This document shows positions 53,633 through 62,078 of a stretch of 64,000 nt of DNA, piece by piece. The stretch comes from Polyangia bacterium. Lineage in GTDB: Bacteria; Myxococcota_A; Polyangia; Nannocystales; Nannocystaceae. The stretch covers positions 310,001 to 374,000 of the forward strand of contig JAUHWG010000003.1 in the NCBI GenBank assembly GCA_030424595.1, read 5' to 3'. Position 1 is the first letter of the stretch, and each line of letters opens with the position of its first letter. The notes under the pieces were generated by a model, which was given only the letters and a program-made list of their open reading frames with translations, was not told the origin of the DNA and ran no database searches. Made by a program: the position numbers and the translations under genes.

Positions 53633-55969
53633 ATGAATCGAAAACATCCGGCTCATTCTGCACTGATGCAGTGTGTGGTCCCCCACATCGCGCTCCTCCT
53701 CACGCTGTTGGGAGTCGCGCCAGGCGCGGCCGCAGAGGACGTGTTCCCCGAGATAGCGCTGTCGAAGAACGGCAATTACAGCTCGCACATCCCCCTCGAC
53801 AAGCCATTCATACTGACGGGCGACGTCGGCGAAGAGGTCCGTGCAGTGCGGGCCGTGTTCGTTCGATATGCGTTCAATGCGTGGGGCTTCCCGCCGCCGA
53901 AGCGCAGCCCGATCCGCACCTGCGACGATGTTTTTGCGGCCGTCGAGCTTGGAGGCCTGAGGGAGGAAGAAGCGCTTGGACTCAGGACCTTTGGGAACGT
54001 GTTCAACTCGCCGAGGGTCGCACGTGTCGAACTCATCGAGTCCCTAACCGCCGCGACCACCGCCGAGGAGAAGAATGCGGTGTACAAGAAGCAGGCTAAG
54101 GCAGTCAATGACGCCGAATCCGCGTACAAGGCCCTCGACAAGGCCGGTGTGTACAACGTCGTATCGCTGCGAACGGACACGTTCGGGGAGATCGACAAGG
54201 ACAAGAAACAGAAAAAATTTGCGCTTCAAGTCAGCGCACGTGGGTTCTTCCGAAACGGCGCGTCCTATTGCTTGCTCGTCTACCAGGAGCGTCTGTCGGG
54301 CGAGAAGATCGGGAAGCAGCTGCTTGAGCTGGCGAAGAAGAAGATCGAGGAGTTCGAGAAATGTGAGGAAGCCGCGGAACCCGACAGTGTGGTGTGCCCC
54401 CAGATCGACGAACTTCACAAGATGATCAAGGAAATTCTGAAGGACAACGGAATTTCGGAGAACAAGGCGTCGGAGTTGACGGCCGTGCTCGCGAATGTCC
54501 CAACGGCGCTCGACGATAGCGCCAAGCAACTCAACGAGATGGTTGCTAAGGAAGCGCCGATTCCGATACGAGAGAGGTTGCTGGCGTTCGAGCCGGGCGA
54601 GCGGTTCCTCCTCGCACACAATGAGGGTAGTTCCGGTGGCGCAGCTGCCGGCGTGGAGGGCGAGCGCGCGCGTGACGCTACGACATCGGCCCCCGCGGGG
54701 AGCACCGGCGCGTCGTCGTCCGCGGAGGAGAGCCTCGCGAATTTCGTGCTGCAGGTGTTGGCCACGAACCTGGTTGTGCAGCGACAGTACGCGCCCGATC
54801 CGGCGCAGGTCGGCGGTCGCAAGCCGGAGTTCATAGTAGACAACTTCGTGGTCCGCGCGATCGCGTTCGAGAAGGACGCCGCGGTGATCGTCCTCATGGG
54901 CGCGGAGCCGAAGCAACGTCGCGAGGTCGCAGATCTCGAGAAATACAAGCTGCCCGGTTTTTCGACGGTGACCCTGCGCGACGTGGTCGAACTGTCGCGC
55001 GGTCGGGTCATTGTCGGCGGCGAGGCGATGGGCTTCGCCGCCATCCACACGAAGAGCGACCGCGATAAAGTCCGGGTGCTCTTCCCCGCCGAGGCCGCGA
55101 AGTCAGAGGAGGCCAGGAAGGCGCGCGACGCGGTCGTCGATCACCTGAAGACCATCGAGATGCTTCTCAAGCACGCGATCAGCGGGAAGCCTCTCGCGGC
55201 GTCGAATGCGGGGGGAGTCGCCGATGTCTACGGCGATCTGGCTCGCTGGCTGGGGGCGAACGTGGAGCCGATCGGGTCGGGTGAAAACAAGGAAGCTCTG
55301 GAGTTGCTCAGGAGCTTCATCGGCGACCTGCAGGCCCGGATCGCTGCCCATGGCATGAACGTTGAGAGATTCCACGCGCTCCCGAGTGAGGTCGACCTCG
55401 CGAGCCAGAAGGTGATGATGGATCCGTATGTGCAGACCAGCGTCGGCCAGGCGTTCGGCTTCGGCGAGACGGAGTTCTTCAGCTCGTACGTTACCCCGAC
55501 GCTTGGGCTTGCCTTCATCCTCCACGCGCACGAACGATTCGCGCTGCCCTACGTCGGCGCGCAGATCTACCTCTGGCCCAATCGCTTCGACGAACCGATG
55601 TGGACAAATGGTCGCAGCGACTTTCGGCGTATGTTTGGCCTTGAGTTCGGGCTGGGGCTTTCGGGCTTCCCGAGTTACAACACTGCGTTCGGTGCCGACA
55701 ACCAGTACCGGCCGTTGAGCGAGCGCTACTCGACGCCGCCGGTGTTGCTGGGACTGGCGATCCAGCCGCTTCCATACGTCACCACGACGCTCGGTTGGGC
55801 CTTCATGCGCCGCGCCCCGACAGGCCTTGTGCGCGAGACCCCCGAGCCGTTCACCTCATTCTTCGTCTCGATCACCGTCCAACTCAACTTCTTTAACGCA
55901 GTCCGAACCCTCGTCCTCGACCGCAACGCGGCCGAACTCAAGCCGGCGCTGTTTCCTGCCAGCAAGTGA
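53633..55969 (+). CDS. exported protein of unknown function with likely C-terminal beta-barrel
   Basis: The protein has 778 residues from ATG 53633, with a GAGG box upstream. A signal peptide (IALLLTLLGVAPGAAAED) precedes a beta-rich domain with two Cys. A helical charged region follows (AKKKIEEFEKCEEAAEPD), then a Gly/Ser/Ala linker. A domain around 'DNFVVRAIAFEKDAAVIVLM' comes next. The last 170 residues are short amphipathic strands (VTPTLGLAFILHAHERFALP, VTTTLGWAFMRRAP, FFVSITVQLNFFNAV) and suggest an outer-membrane barrel. No family is recognised. It is the first gene of an operon with a small protein and a lipoprotein. Confidence 0.62.
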   Translation: MNRKHPAHSALMQCVVPHIALLLTLLGVAPGAAAEDVFPEIALSKNGNYSSHIPLDKPFILTGDVGEEVRAVRAVFVRYAFNAWGFPPPKRSPIRTCDDVFAAVELGGLREEEALGLRTFGNVFNSPRVARVELIESLTAATTAEEKNAVYKKQAKAVNDAESAYKALDKAGVYNVVSLRTDTFGEIDKDKKQKKFALQVSARGFFRNGASYCLLVYQERLSGEKIGKQLLELAKKKIEEFEKCEEAAEPDSVVCPQIDELHKMIKEILKDNGISENKASELTAVLANVPTALDDSAKQLNEMVAKEAPIPIRERLLAFEPGERFLLAHNEGSSGGAAAGVEGERARDATTSAPAGSTGASSSAEESLANFVLQVLATNLVVQRQYAPDPAQVGGRKPEFIVDNFVVRAIAFEKDAAVIVLMGAEPKQRREVADLEKYKLPGFSTVTLRDVVELSRGRVIVGGEAMGFAAIHTKSDRDKVRVLFPAEAAKSEEARKARDAVVDHLKTIEMLLKHAISGKPLAASNAGGVADVYGDLARWLGANVEPIGSGENKEALELLRSFIGDLQARIAAHGMNVERFHALPSEVDLASQKVMMDPYVQTSVGQAFGFGETEFFSSYVTPTLGLAFILHAHERFALPYVGAQIYLWPNRFDEPMWTNGRSDFRRMFGLEFGLGLSGFPSYNTAFGADNQYRPLSERYSTPPVLLGLAIQPLPYVTTTLGWAFMRRAPTGLVRETPEPFTSFFVSITVQLNFFNAVRTLVLDRNAAELKPALFPASK

Positions 55970-55976
55970 GGTCATC

Positions 55977-56321
55977 ATGTCATCCATCATCCACAGCATC
56001 TCCGGTAACCCGTTCCCCGTTCCCTCGGGCGAGTTGTTCACGGTCGTCGTCACCTACGATTACGACAGCGACAATCGCGGGCGCCTGGCGCTTGAGGCCG
56101 ACATCCCCGCGGGCACTGACGAGCGTATCCAGATCGCCCTCCCGGTGCGGAAGTGTGTGAGAGGGAACGGCAACGCGGAGAGCTATGACCTCCGAATCTA
56201 CATCCCGGCCGAGTGGCAGCCCAGCATCTACGCCGTCAATCTCGTCGCCAAGCTGACCGAAGGAAACAAGAAACCATTCCGATTCCGTCGGATCGCCGGT
56301 TATTTCATTGAAAAGAAGTGA
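55977..56321 (+). CDS. small beta-rich protein of unknown function
   Basis: The protein has 114 residues, starts 8 bp after the preceding stop with a GAGG box, and has no signal peptide. It consists of strands (LFTVVVTYDYDSDNRGRLAL, IQIALPVRKCVRG, YDLRIYIPAEWQPSIYAVNL) and ends in a basic segment 'KKPFRFRRIAGYFIEKK'. It may be a beta-sandwich protein that works with the flanking exported proteins. No family is recognised. Confidence 0.6.
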   Translation: MSSIIHSISGNPFPVPSGELFTVVVTYDYDSDNRGRLALEADIPAGTDERIQIALPVRKCVRGNGNAESYDLRIYIPAEWQPSIYAVNLVAKLTEGNKKPFRFRRIAGYFIEKK

Positions 56322-56331
56322 GAGGAACGCG

Positions 56332-58023
56332 ATGACGCCCCAATCCCTTTTTATCGCTGCGCTCGTCGGGACCGCCTGCACCGCGCCGGAGCGCGAACCA
56401 TCGCTGCTGGTCGGCAGGCTGGCGCCCAACGGCGTCTGTCAGATATGCAAGGTCGAGGCCAGCGGCGAGGCCAGCGATCTTCCCTGTGGACTCACCAAAG
56501 CCGATCTGTTCGCCGCGATCGGTCACGAAGGCTGCACGGAGATGGAGTGCACGTTCGAGGCGGGTCGCGACGAGGTGCTGCTGGTCGCCGTCCCGGGCAC
56601 CGTCGACAGCTTCGACGGCTATCTCTCGGCCGCGCGCAGCGTTTCATTGACCACGGTGCTGAACGGAGAGCAGTCTGTGACCGCGAGCGCGGCAGGCTTT
56701 GCCAGCGCCGAGGCCGACGACGACGGCCGCTGCTCGTTCGTCTACAGCGCGCCCCAGGGTCAGTTAGCAGCCGACGCCGAGGGCACGATCCGCTGGGTGG
56801 TCGCCGATGACGGCGACGATCTGGACCTGTACACGAAGACCTATGATGTCACGCCACCGATCGTGTGCACGGAGATCACCGCGTCCTCCGACCCCGTCAT
56901 CGCGGGCGTCACGCGGGTGACGGCAGTCGCTGAGGTTCCCCCGAACTATCCGGTCGAGCGGCTGCAGATTGCGCAGTTCGTCAATGGTCTCGAGGTCCAG
57001 GTTGCCCTGTTCACCGCGTCGGAGGCGGTCGACACGGACGACGGCCGGCGGCTGACCAAGAGCTTCATCGCGCCGGCACAACCCTTCGCGAAGTATGAGG
57101 TCGAGTTCCGCGGCCTCGGCGATATCAAGGTTGGAACCGCCACAGCCGACGAGTCGCAGCTGATCTGCGACTCGAGCTCGGAAGGAACGACTGGCGCTGA
57201 ATTCAAGCTGACGCAACCCCAGCCGTTGAAGCTCGCGCTCGTCGCCAAAGGCACTGCCGCGGAGACCATTGATTTTGGTCAATCGCCAGTGAAGCGAATC
57301 GCGGCGGAGAGCGACGACGACTGCCGCAGCCTCGAGCTTGGGATCAGGGCCGAGGCGCTACCGAAGAGCAGCGTCCTGACGATCGCCGCCGACATCGGCT
57401 CGCTCGACAACGTGGGCGTGATGACCTCGAAGCCGCTCCCGGAGTCCGGTATCCTGGCCTTGCGCTATCGGATGCCCGCGACGCCGACCGACGCGCGCGA
57501 GGTCCACTTCTCGGCGCTCTTCGGCACGGCGGCCCGGGGTGACCTAACGCTGACCTTCGAGAAGGTGCACGCCGCAAACTGGAAGCCGCTCAGTACGACT
57601 TCGCCGACGGTGCAGGTTGGACCGACTGGGAGTCCACCGATTAGCCTCAAGGGCCGCCTGATCGCCCCCACCGGCACGCAGTTCCTTGCCGAGACGCGGG
57701 TCGATATCCGGGTCGAGGCGGATCCGATCGGCGAGCCCGTGAAGTGCACGCCCGCGCTCCCGGCCTCGGTGATCGGGTGTGACTCGTCGGAGCAGGGCGG
57801 CGGGGGCGGCTGCGTCCTGGCCGACACCTCGGCAGCCGTTGCCGCCGATGGATCGTTTACCATCGATCTGTCTAGTGGAGCCTGCTTCACAGGTCAGGTA
57901 ACTATTGAGGCTGTCGGAATGGCCTATCACCCGGATCAGTTGGAAGTGGTCTGCATCGGCGAGCGGACCGCCGAGAAGCGGGACACGGGCAAGATAGTGC
58001 TCGACTTCGTCGACCCGCCGTGA
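56332..58023 (+). CDS. large lipoprotein of unknown function
   Basis: The protein has 563 residues from ATG 56332, chosen for its AGAGGAA ribosome site and lipoprotein signal (SLFIAALVGTAC); an in-frame ATG at 56308 lies inside the previous gene. The mature protein is beta-rich and has about ten Cys, with repeated patterns such as 'ITASSDPVIAGVTRVTAVAE' and 'PPISLKGRLIAPTGTQFLAE'. These suggest several Ig-like or carboxypeptidase-regulatory-like domains. It ends the three-gene operon. Location is probably the outer membrane, facing outward or into the periplasm. Confidence 0.62.
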   Translation: MTPQSLFIAALVGTACTAPEREPSLLVGRLAPNGVCQICKVEASGEASDLPCGLTKADLFAAIGHEGCTEMECTFEAGRDEVLLVAVPGTVDSFDGYLSAARSVSLTTVLNGEQSVTASAAGFASAEADDDGRCSFVYSAPQGQLAADAEGTIRWVVADDGDDLDLYTKTYDVTPPIVCTEITASSDPVIAGVTRVTAVAEVPPNYPVERLQIAQFVNGLEVQVALFTASEAVDTDDGRRLTKSFIAPAQPFAKYEVEFRGLGDIKVGTATADESQLICDSSSEGTTGAEFKLTQPQPLKLALVAKGTAAETIDFGQSPVKRIAAESDDDCRSLELGIRAEALPKSSVLTIAADIGSLDNVGVMTSKPLPESGILALRYRMPATPTDAREVHFSALFGTAARGDLTLTFEKVHAANWKPLSTTSPTVQVGPTGSPPISLKGRLIAPTGTQFLAETRVDIRVEADPIGEPVKCTPALPASVIGCDSSEQGGGGGCVLADTSAAVAADGSFTIDLSSGACFTGQVTIEAVGMAYHPDQLEVVCIGERTAEKRDTGKIVLDFVDPP

Positions 58024-58222
58024 CAGAGTAGGTTCTTGACCACGCTCGTCCCCAACTGCCAATGATGAGTGAGACACGGACGCAGGGAGCCGGCCCCCAC
58101 CTCGGAGTCCGCCGGATCTGCGGGGCGGGCGCGGGCATGCGCTCGCCCTCGCCCTCGACGAGAAGATGCGGATGGTGACGTCGAGATCCGGAGAACCTAC
58201 CCCGGCGCATCGGTGCCGCTGA

Positions 58223-58351
58223 TCATGCGGACGCTGAGAAGACCCGCCGCAGGCGGACGAAGGCGTCGTCGCCGTCGAAGCAGGTCTTGCCGCAGGCGGC
58301 GCGCGGGAGGAGGTCGTGGCGCAGGCCGAAGCGCTGGCGATAGGTCGTCAT
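58223..58351 (-). pseudogene. TniB/ExeA-like transposition ATPase, N-terminal remnant
   Basis: From ATG 58351 the frame reads 'MTTYRQRFGLRHDLLPRAAC' then 'GKTCFD' and 'FVRLRRVFSASA', ending after 42 codons. This is the conserved N-terminus of AAA ATPases that follow Mu/Tn7-type transposase genes. The Walker motifs are missing. The ATG overlaps the stop of the transposase frame (ATGA), as in intact elements. Confidence 0.5.
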
Positions 58352-58948
58352 CGCGGATCCTCCTCGCGCGCGTACTCGTTGCTGGTGTCGTCGAAGTCGA
58401 TCTCGATCTCGATCTCCTCGGGCTGGTCGGCGTCCTTGTCCTCGATCTCGATCTCGATCTCCTCGATCTCCTCGGGCTCGTCGGCGTCGGCGTCGGCGTC
58501 CTCGTCCTCGATCTCGATCTCGATCTCCTCGTCCTCGTCGGGCAGGGCGCTGCGGAGCTGACGGCGGAGCTCCGCGAGCGGATCGAGGCCGGTCGGCTTC
58601 GCCTCGGGGGCCGGGGTGTGCAGAAGCCGGCGCTCGCGGCCCGCGTTGCGATGGAGATCGAGCACGACGGTGTCGCAGACGAAGGCGCCGTCCTGGAAGA
58701 CCCGCGGGCGTGCCTGGGGATCGCGCGGGTTGAAGCGCAGCTCGACGCTCTGGCCGCACAGCTCGCCCATCACCTCGAAGCGGCGGCCGCGGAATTGGAC
58801 CGTGCCGTCTGCGCGGACCCGCCGCGCGGTGCGGTGGGCGAAGACGTCGCAGAGATCGGCGGCGCTGGGGAGCGCCCGCAGGTGACCGTCGGCGAGCTCG
58901 GCTAGCAGGTGCTCTTGCGGCGCGCGCTCGGTGCGACCACGCGGAATA
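58348..58948 (-). pseudogene. Mu/TniA-type transposase, C-terminal remnant with acidic tail
   Basis: The frame reads 'LLAELADGHLRALPSAADLC', 'HRTARRVRADGTVQFRGRRF', 'EVMGELCGQSVELRFNPRDP' and 'QARPRVFQDGAFVCDTVVLD'. This is the Mu-transposase C-terminal beta-barrel and the domain before it. The integrase core (DDE) is absent; a stop codon lies upstream near 58949. After the barrel comes an unusual acidic tail of Glu/Ile and Asp/Ala repeats coded by GATCTC-type repeats. It is followed by the TniB-like remnant. Confidence 0.6.
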
Positions 58949-58954
58949 GTTCAC

Positions 58955-58972
58955 CGCGCACCGTGGTGCGCG
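58955..58972. repeat. 18-bp inverted repeat upstream of the Cys-rich lipoprotein
   Basis: CGCGCACC and GGTGCGCG are separated by GT, directly followed by GATAAT (58972-58977), 8 bp before the ATG. It may be an operator or the end of the transposon remnant. Confidence 0.5.
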
Positions 58973-58985
58973 ATAATATGCCTCC

Positions 58986-59348
58986 ATGCTCAGGCTCGTG
59001 CTCTCCATCCTCGCCCTGTCGACGCTTGCGGGCTGCGGCAGCGAGATCGGCGAAATCTGCGAGGACGACGCAGACTGCAAGTCCGAGCTCTGCATGCACG
59101 CGTCGGCTCCGGCAGCGGCGGGACGCTTGCAGTGCTCGCTCTCGTGCGAGGGGGGATGCCCAGAGGGGACGGCCTGCGTGAACGGCACGTGCATGCTGGC
59201 GTGCGATGGCGCAGGAGACGAGGCCTGCCCGGAGGGCACGGCCTGCGCTCGAGACCTGCTGGCGTGCTTTGCGACCTGCACGGATGACTCCGAGTGCGGG
59301 AACAACACCTGTTCGTCGCGTGGGCTCTGCGACGGGGAAGGGGGCTGA
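58986..59348 (+). CDS. small Cys-rich lipoprotein
   Basis: The protein has 120 residues. Lipoprotein signal LSILALSTLAGC, then regularly spaced Cys in the pattern seen in 'EICEDDADCKSELCMH', 'CPEGTACVNGTCMLAC' and 'CTDDSECGNNTCSSRGLC'. Such small proteins are frequent on myxobacterial surfaces and resemble EGF-like or Dickkopf-like modules. Function unknown. It lies between the transposon remnant and the kinase operon and is probably transcribed alone. Confidence 0.72.
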   Translation: MLRLVLSILALSTLAGCGSEIGEICEDDADCKSELCMHASAPAAAGRLQCSLSCEGGCPEGTACVNGTCMLACDGAGDEACPEGTACARDLLACFATCTDDSECGNNTCSSRGLCDGEGG

Positions 59349-59430
59349 CCTTGAGCCTTGGTGGGGCTGGTAGACCCCGGATCTTCTGGGTTGCAGATGC
59401 ATGGGCCATAGCATTTCATAACGAGAGCCC

Positions 59431-61212
59431 ATGAGTGCACCCTCGATCTCGACACCCGCACCGCTCTTCCGGTGGACTCGCTTCTTCCTGGGGGCGGGGA
59501 AGGAGGAGACCCGACCCGGGGTTGCCCATCGAGACGTGCCCTCGGGGGTGGCTGGGGACCGCTCCGGAACGGTCCTGGCCGGCCAGTGGGAGCTGCTCCG
59601 TCGTCTCGGCCAGGGCGGTATGGGAGAGGTGTACGAGGCGTTCTGTCGCGGTGATCGCCGACGCTACGCGGTGAAGGTCCTGGCCCAGAAGCATGCTGAG
59701 GACCCGACGTCGGTGGAGCGCTTTCAGCACGAGTTTTGGGCGCTGCGGCAGATGGAGGCGCGGGGGCTCGTCGAGGCGCACGCTCTTTTCAGCGACGGCG
59801 GCGTTCACTTCTACTCGATGGAGCTCTTGGAGGGGGTGGATCTTGCGGTGCTGGCGCGAGAGCGCAGGCTTACAGCGATCGAGGTGACCGAGATCGGCCT
59901 CGAACTCTGCGACACGTTGCGCCTTCTCCACGAACGGGGGGTGATCCACCGGGATGTGAAGCCTGGCAACGTCATTCAGCTTCGGGCTGGAGGCGTGAAG
60001 CTGGTGGATCTCGGGATCGGCAAACTTTTACCGGCGTTCTACGCTTCGAGCGAGTCGAGAACTCCGCCGGAGAAGCGTTTGCGGACTTCGCCGGGGATCA
60101 AGTTGGGCACACCGGGCTACATCGCGCCGGAGGCTGGATTGGGGGAGCCGCCCACTCGGCGACACGATGTCTTCTCGCTGGGAGTGACGCTGTTTCGCCT
60201 GGCGACGGGGCGGATGCCGTTTCCTCCCGGCGTGCCCGTGACCTTCGGGGATGAGCCTCGTAGTGCGTCCTCGATGGGCGTCGAGCTTCCTCCTGTGCTG
60301 GAGATGGTGCTCCAACGGGCGATGATCACGAATCCGAGCCACAGGATTCCGTCGATGCGCGAGTTCTTTGACGAGCTCGACGATGCTCGAGCGGAACTCG
60401 TGGCGATGGAGACCTCCAAAGAGAGGGTGGCGGTAGAGCCATCGTCGGCAGGCCGTGCTCCCAACTCGTCGGGCGGGGCAGGGCGGAGCGTTGGTCCGGT
60501 GGCTGGTGGGAGCCTCGGGACGGGCTGGAAGTCTGTCTTCATGATCGCGGCTGCGGTCGCTATCGGGATCATCATCGGCGTTCCGGTTGCGCGGAGCTTG
60601 GATGCCGTTCCGGGTGATGATGGCTGGATGTCGTCTGTGTCGTTCGCTGGCGGGTTGCGGCTGCATGTAGAAGAGCAGGGGGCATCGCCTCGCTCGCAGG
60701 TTGAGCTAGACGGGCAGCCCAGGTCACTTGGGGCAGGCTCGCCGCGCTCTGCGGATCATGTTGGGGTCCCTGCGGACGCCGCACGTGTGTCTGACGATCG
60801 GGCGGAAGAGCGACAGGAGGCCTTGGACGCGACACCCGGCGCAGAAGGTGCTGCGGTCGCGACAGCCGGGACAGCCGGGACAGCCGGGACAGCCGGGACT
60901 CAAACCCCGCGTCCGTCACGAGCCCGCGGAACAAGTGCGCGTAGGTCTGCATCGGCTGTGGTGAAGCGCTGGGTCCGCGAGCATGACCGTGCGGTGCAGC
61001 GCTGTATCGGAGCGCTTGACGCTGCGGGCCCCGTCGACGTGGTCCTTGAGGTCCTCTCGTCAGGGCGTGTGGCGGAGGTGACAGGGCCGCCGGGGACACC
61101 GTCGCTGGTCCGTCGCTGTCTGCTGGACGTCTTCTCTGGCCTGGAGCTTGGGGCTCGTGACGACGCCCGCCAGGTTCGGGTATCTCTTCTCCGCAAGGCC
61201 GCGATGGGGTGA
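59431..61212 (+). CDS. transmembrane Ser/Thr protein kinase
   Basis: The protein has 593 residues. The kinase domain covers about residues 53-325: LGQGGMGEVYEAF loop, K82 in YAVKVLA, H173-R-D175-V-K-P-G-N, D193-L-G195 in place of DFG, and GTPGYIAPEAGLG. A transmembrane helix (SVFMIAAAVAIGIIIGVPVA) follows. The outer part has an Ala-Gly-Thr run coded by four 9-bp repeats (60862-60897) and a C-terminal domain of about 80 residues (VVKRWVREHDRAVQRCIGAL) resembling the TonB-like/AgmX domain often found in myxobacterial proteins. It is the first gene of a three-gene operon with GTGA and TGATG overlaps. Confidence 0.87.
   Translation: MSAPSISTPAPLFRWTRFFLGAGKEETRPGVAHRDVPSGVAGDRSGTVLAGQWELLRRLGQGGMGEVYEAFCRGDRRRYAVKVLAQKHAEDPTSVERFQHEFWALRQMEARGLVEAHALFSDGGVHFYSMELLEGVDLAVLARERRLTAIEVTEIGLELCDTLRLLHERGVIHRDVKPGNVIQLRAGGVKLVDLGIGKLLPAFYASSESRTPPEKRLRTSPGIKLGTPGYIAPEAGLGEPPTRRHDVFSLGVTLFRLATGRMPFPPGVPVTFGDEPRSASSMGVELPPVLEMVLQRAMITNPSHRIPSMREFFDELDDARAELVAMETSKERVAVEPSSAGRAPNSSGGAGRSVGPVAGGSLGTGWKSVFMIAAAVAIGIIIGVPVARSLDAVPGDDGWMSSVSFAGGLRLHVEEQGASPRSQVELDGQPRSLGAGSPRSADHVGVPADAARVSDDRAEERQEALDATPGAEGAAVATAGTAGTAGTAGTQTPRPSRARGTSARRSASAVVKRWVREHDRAVQRCIGALDAAGPVDVVLEVLSSGRVAEVTGPPGTPSLVRRCLLDVFSGLELGARDDARQVRVSLLRKAAMG
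60862..60897 (+). repeat. four 9-bp repeats in the kinase gene
   Basis: Four perfect copies of ACAGCCGGG encode the Thr-Ala-Gly run in the extracytoplasmic linker. Confidence 0.85.
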
Positions 61213-62078
61213 TATCGTTTTCGCGCATGTTCTTCGCGGTCATCGGCTCGATCGGCCTCGCACTCGCTTCGGTGCCAGCATCGGCCGCTGTCGATGACGC
61301 GGAGTGGCGCAGCGCTCAGCTACTCGAGGACGCGGGGGCGTATGCGTCGGCGGCAGAGCGCTGGTCGGAGCTCGCTCGCCGTGAGCTCGATCCGATGACG
61401 CTGCTCTTTGCGGATAGTGCGTGGGCGCGGGCCTATGCTGCGGACGGAGAGATTCGACATCTATGTGCAAGCCTGGAGCTCAGCGGCTGGTTCCTCGAGC
61501 GCTCATCCCTGGATCTGGAGGTTCGGGCTGAGGTCGAGGAGATCCACGAGCAGCGACGTGCGGCGACGGCCGCGGCCGGTGGCTGCCCGCAAGGCCCGGT
61601 CGGAGGTCTGAGCGGCGCGAAGACTCCGATGCTGGGAGTCCCGTCCTCCCCGCCGGAGAAGACCACGGCGGCTTCGGTCGTTGCCGACGACGCCTCGCGG
61701 TCTCCGAGTGCGGGACGCCGCCTGCAGGTTGGAGGCGCCGTGATGCTCACGACCGGGTCGCTGTTGGCGGTGGGGGCCATGGCAGGGGGAGCGTTGACGA
61801 TCCAAGCGAGCGGGGAACTCGCAGCCGCCCGAGACCGGCACATCGCGGCGGGGACTCAACCTACCCAGGCGGAGCACGAGGCGAAGGCAGCGACCTATCG
61901 ACGCGGAGAGACCGCGCAGCAGGTCGCCATCGGGCTCGGGACGGCGGCAGCGGTCGCCTTGGGCGTGGGTGCGATCCTTGTGGTCCGTGGAAAGGGTAGG
62001 GCGCGCAAGTCGGTCGCGAGGCTTGGGCCTGCGTTTGGCCCGCACGGAGTCGGCTTGAACCTGGGAGGGCGCTTCTGA
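61209..62078 (+). CDS. membrane protein coupled to the kinase
   Basis: The protein has 289 residues from GTG 61209, which overlaps the kinase stop (GTGA); ATG 61227 is an alternative. A signal peptide (MFFAVIGSIGLALASVPASA) is followed by a TPR-like helical region (AERWSELARRELDPMTLLFA), a linker, and two hydrophobic helices near the C-terminus (VMLTTGSLLAVGAMAGGALT and VAIGLGTAAAVALGVGAILV). This layout (tetratricopeptide part plus paired helices) recurs in proteins encoded next to myxobacterial kinases. It is probably a periplasmic/membrane partner of the kinase. Confidence 0.7.
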   Translation: MISFSRMFFAVIGSIGLALASVPASAAVDDAEWRSAQLLEDAGAYASAAERWSELARRELDPMTLLFADSAWARAYAADGEIRHLCASLELSGWFLERSSLDLEVRAEVEEIHEQRRAATAAAGGCPQGPVGGLSGAKTPMLGVPSSPPEKTTAASVVADDASRSPSAGRRLQVGGAVMLTTGSLLAVGAMAGGALTIQASGELAAARDRHIAAGTQPTQAEHEAKAATYRRGETAQQVAIGLGTAAAVALGVGAILVVRGKGRARKSVARLGPAFGPHGVGLNLGGRF

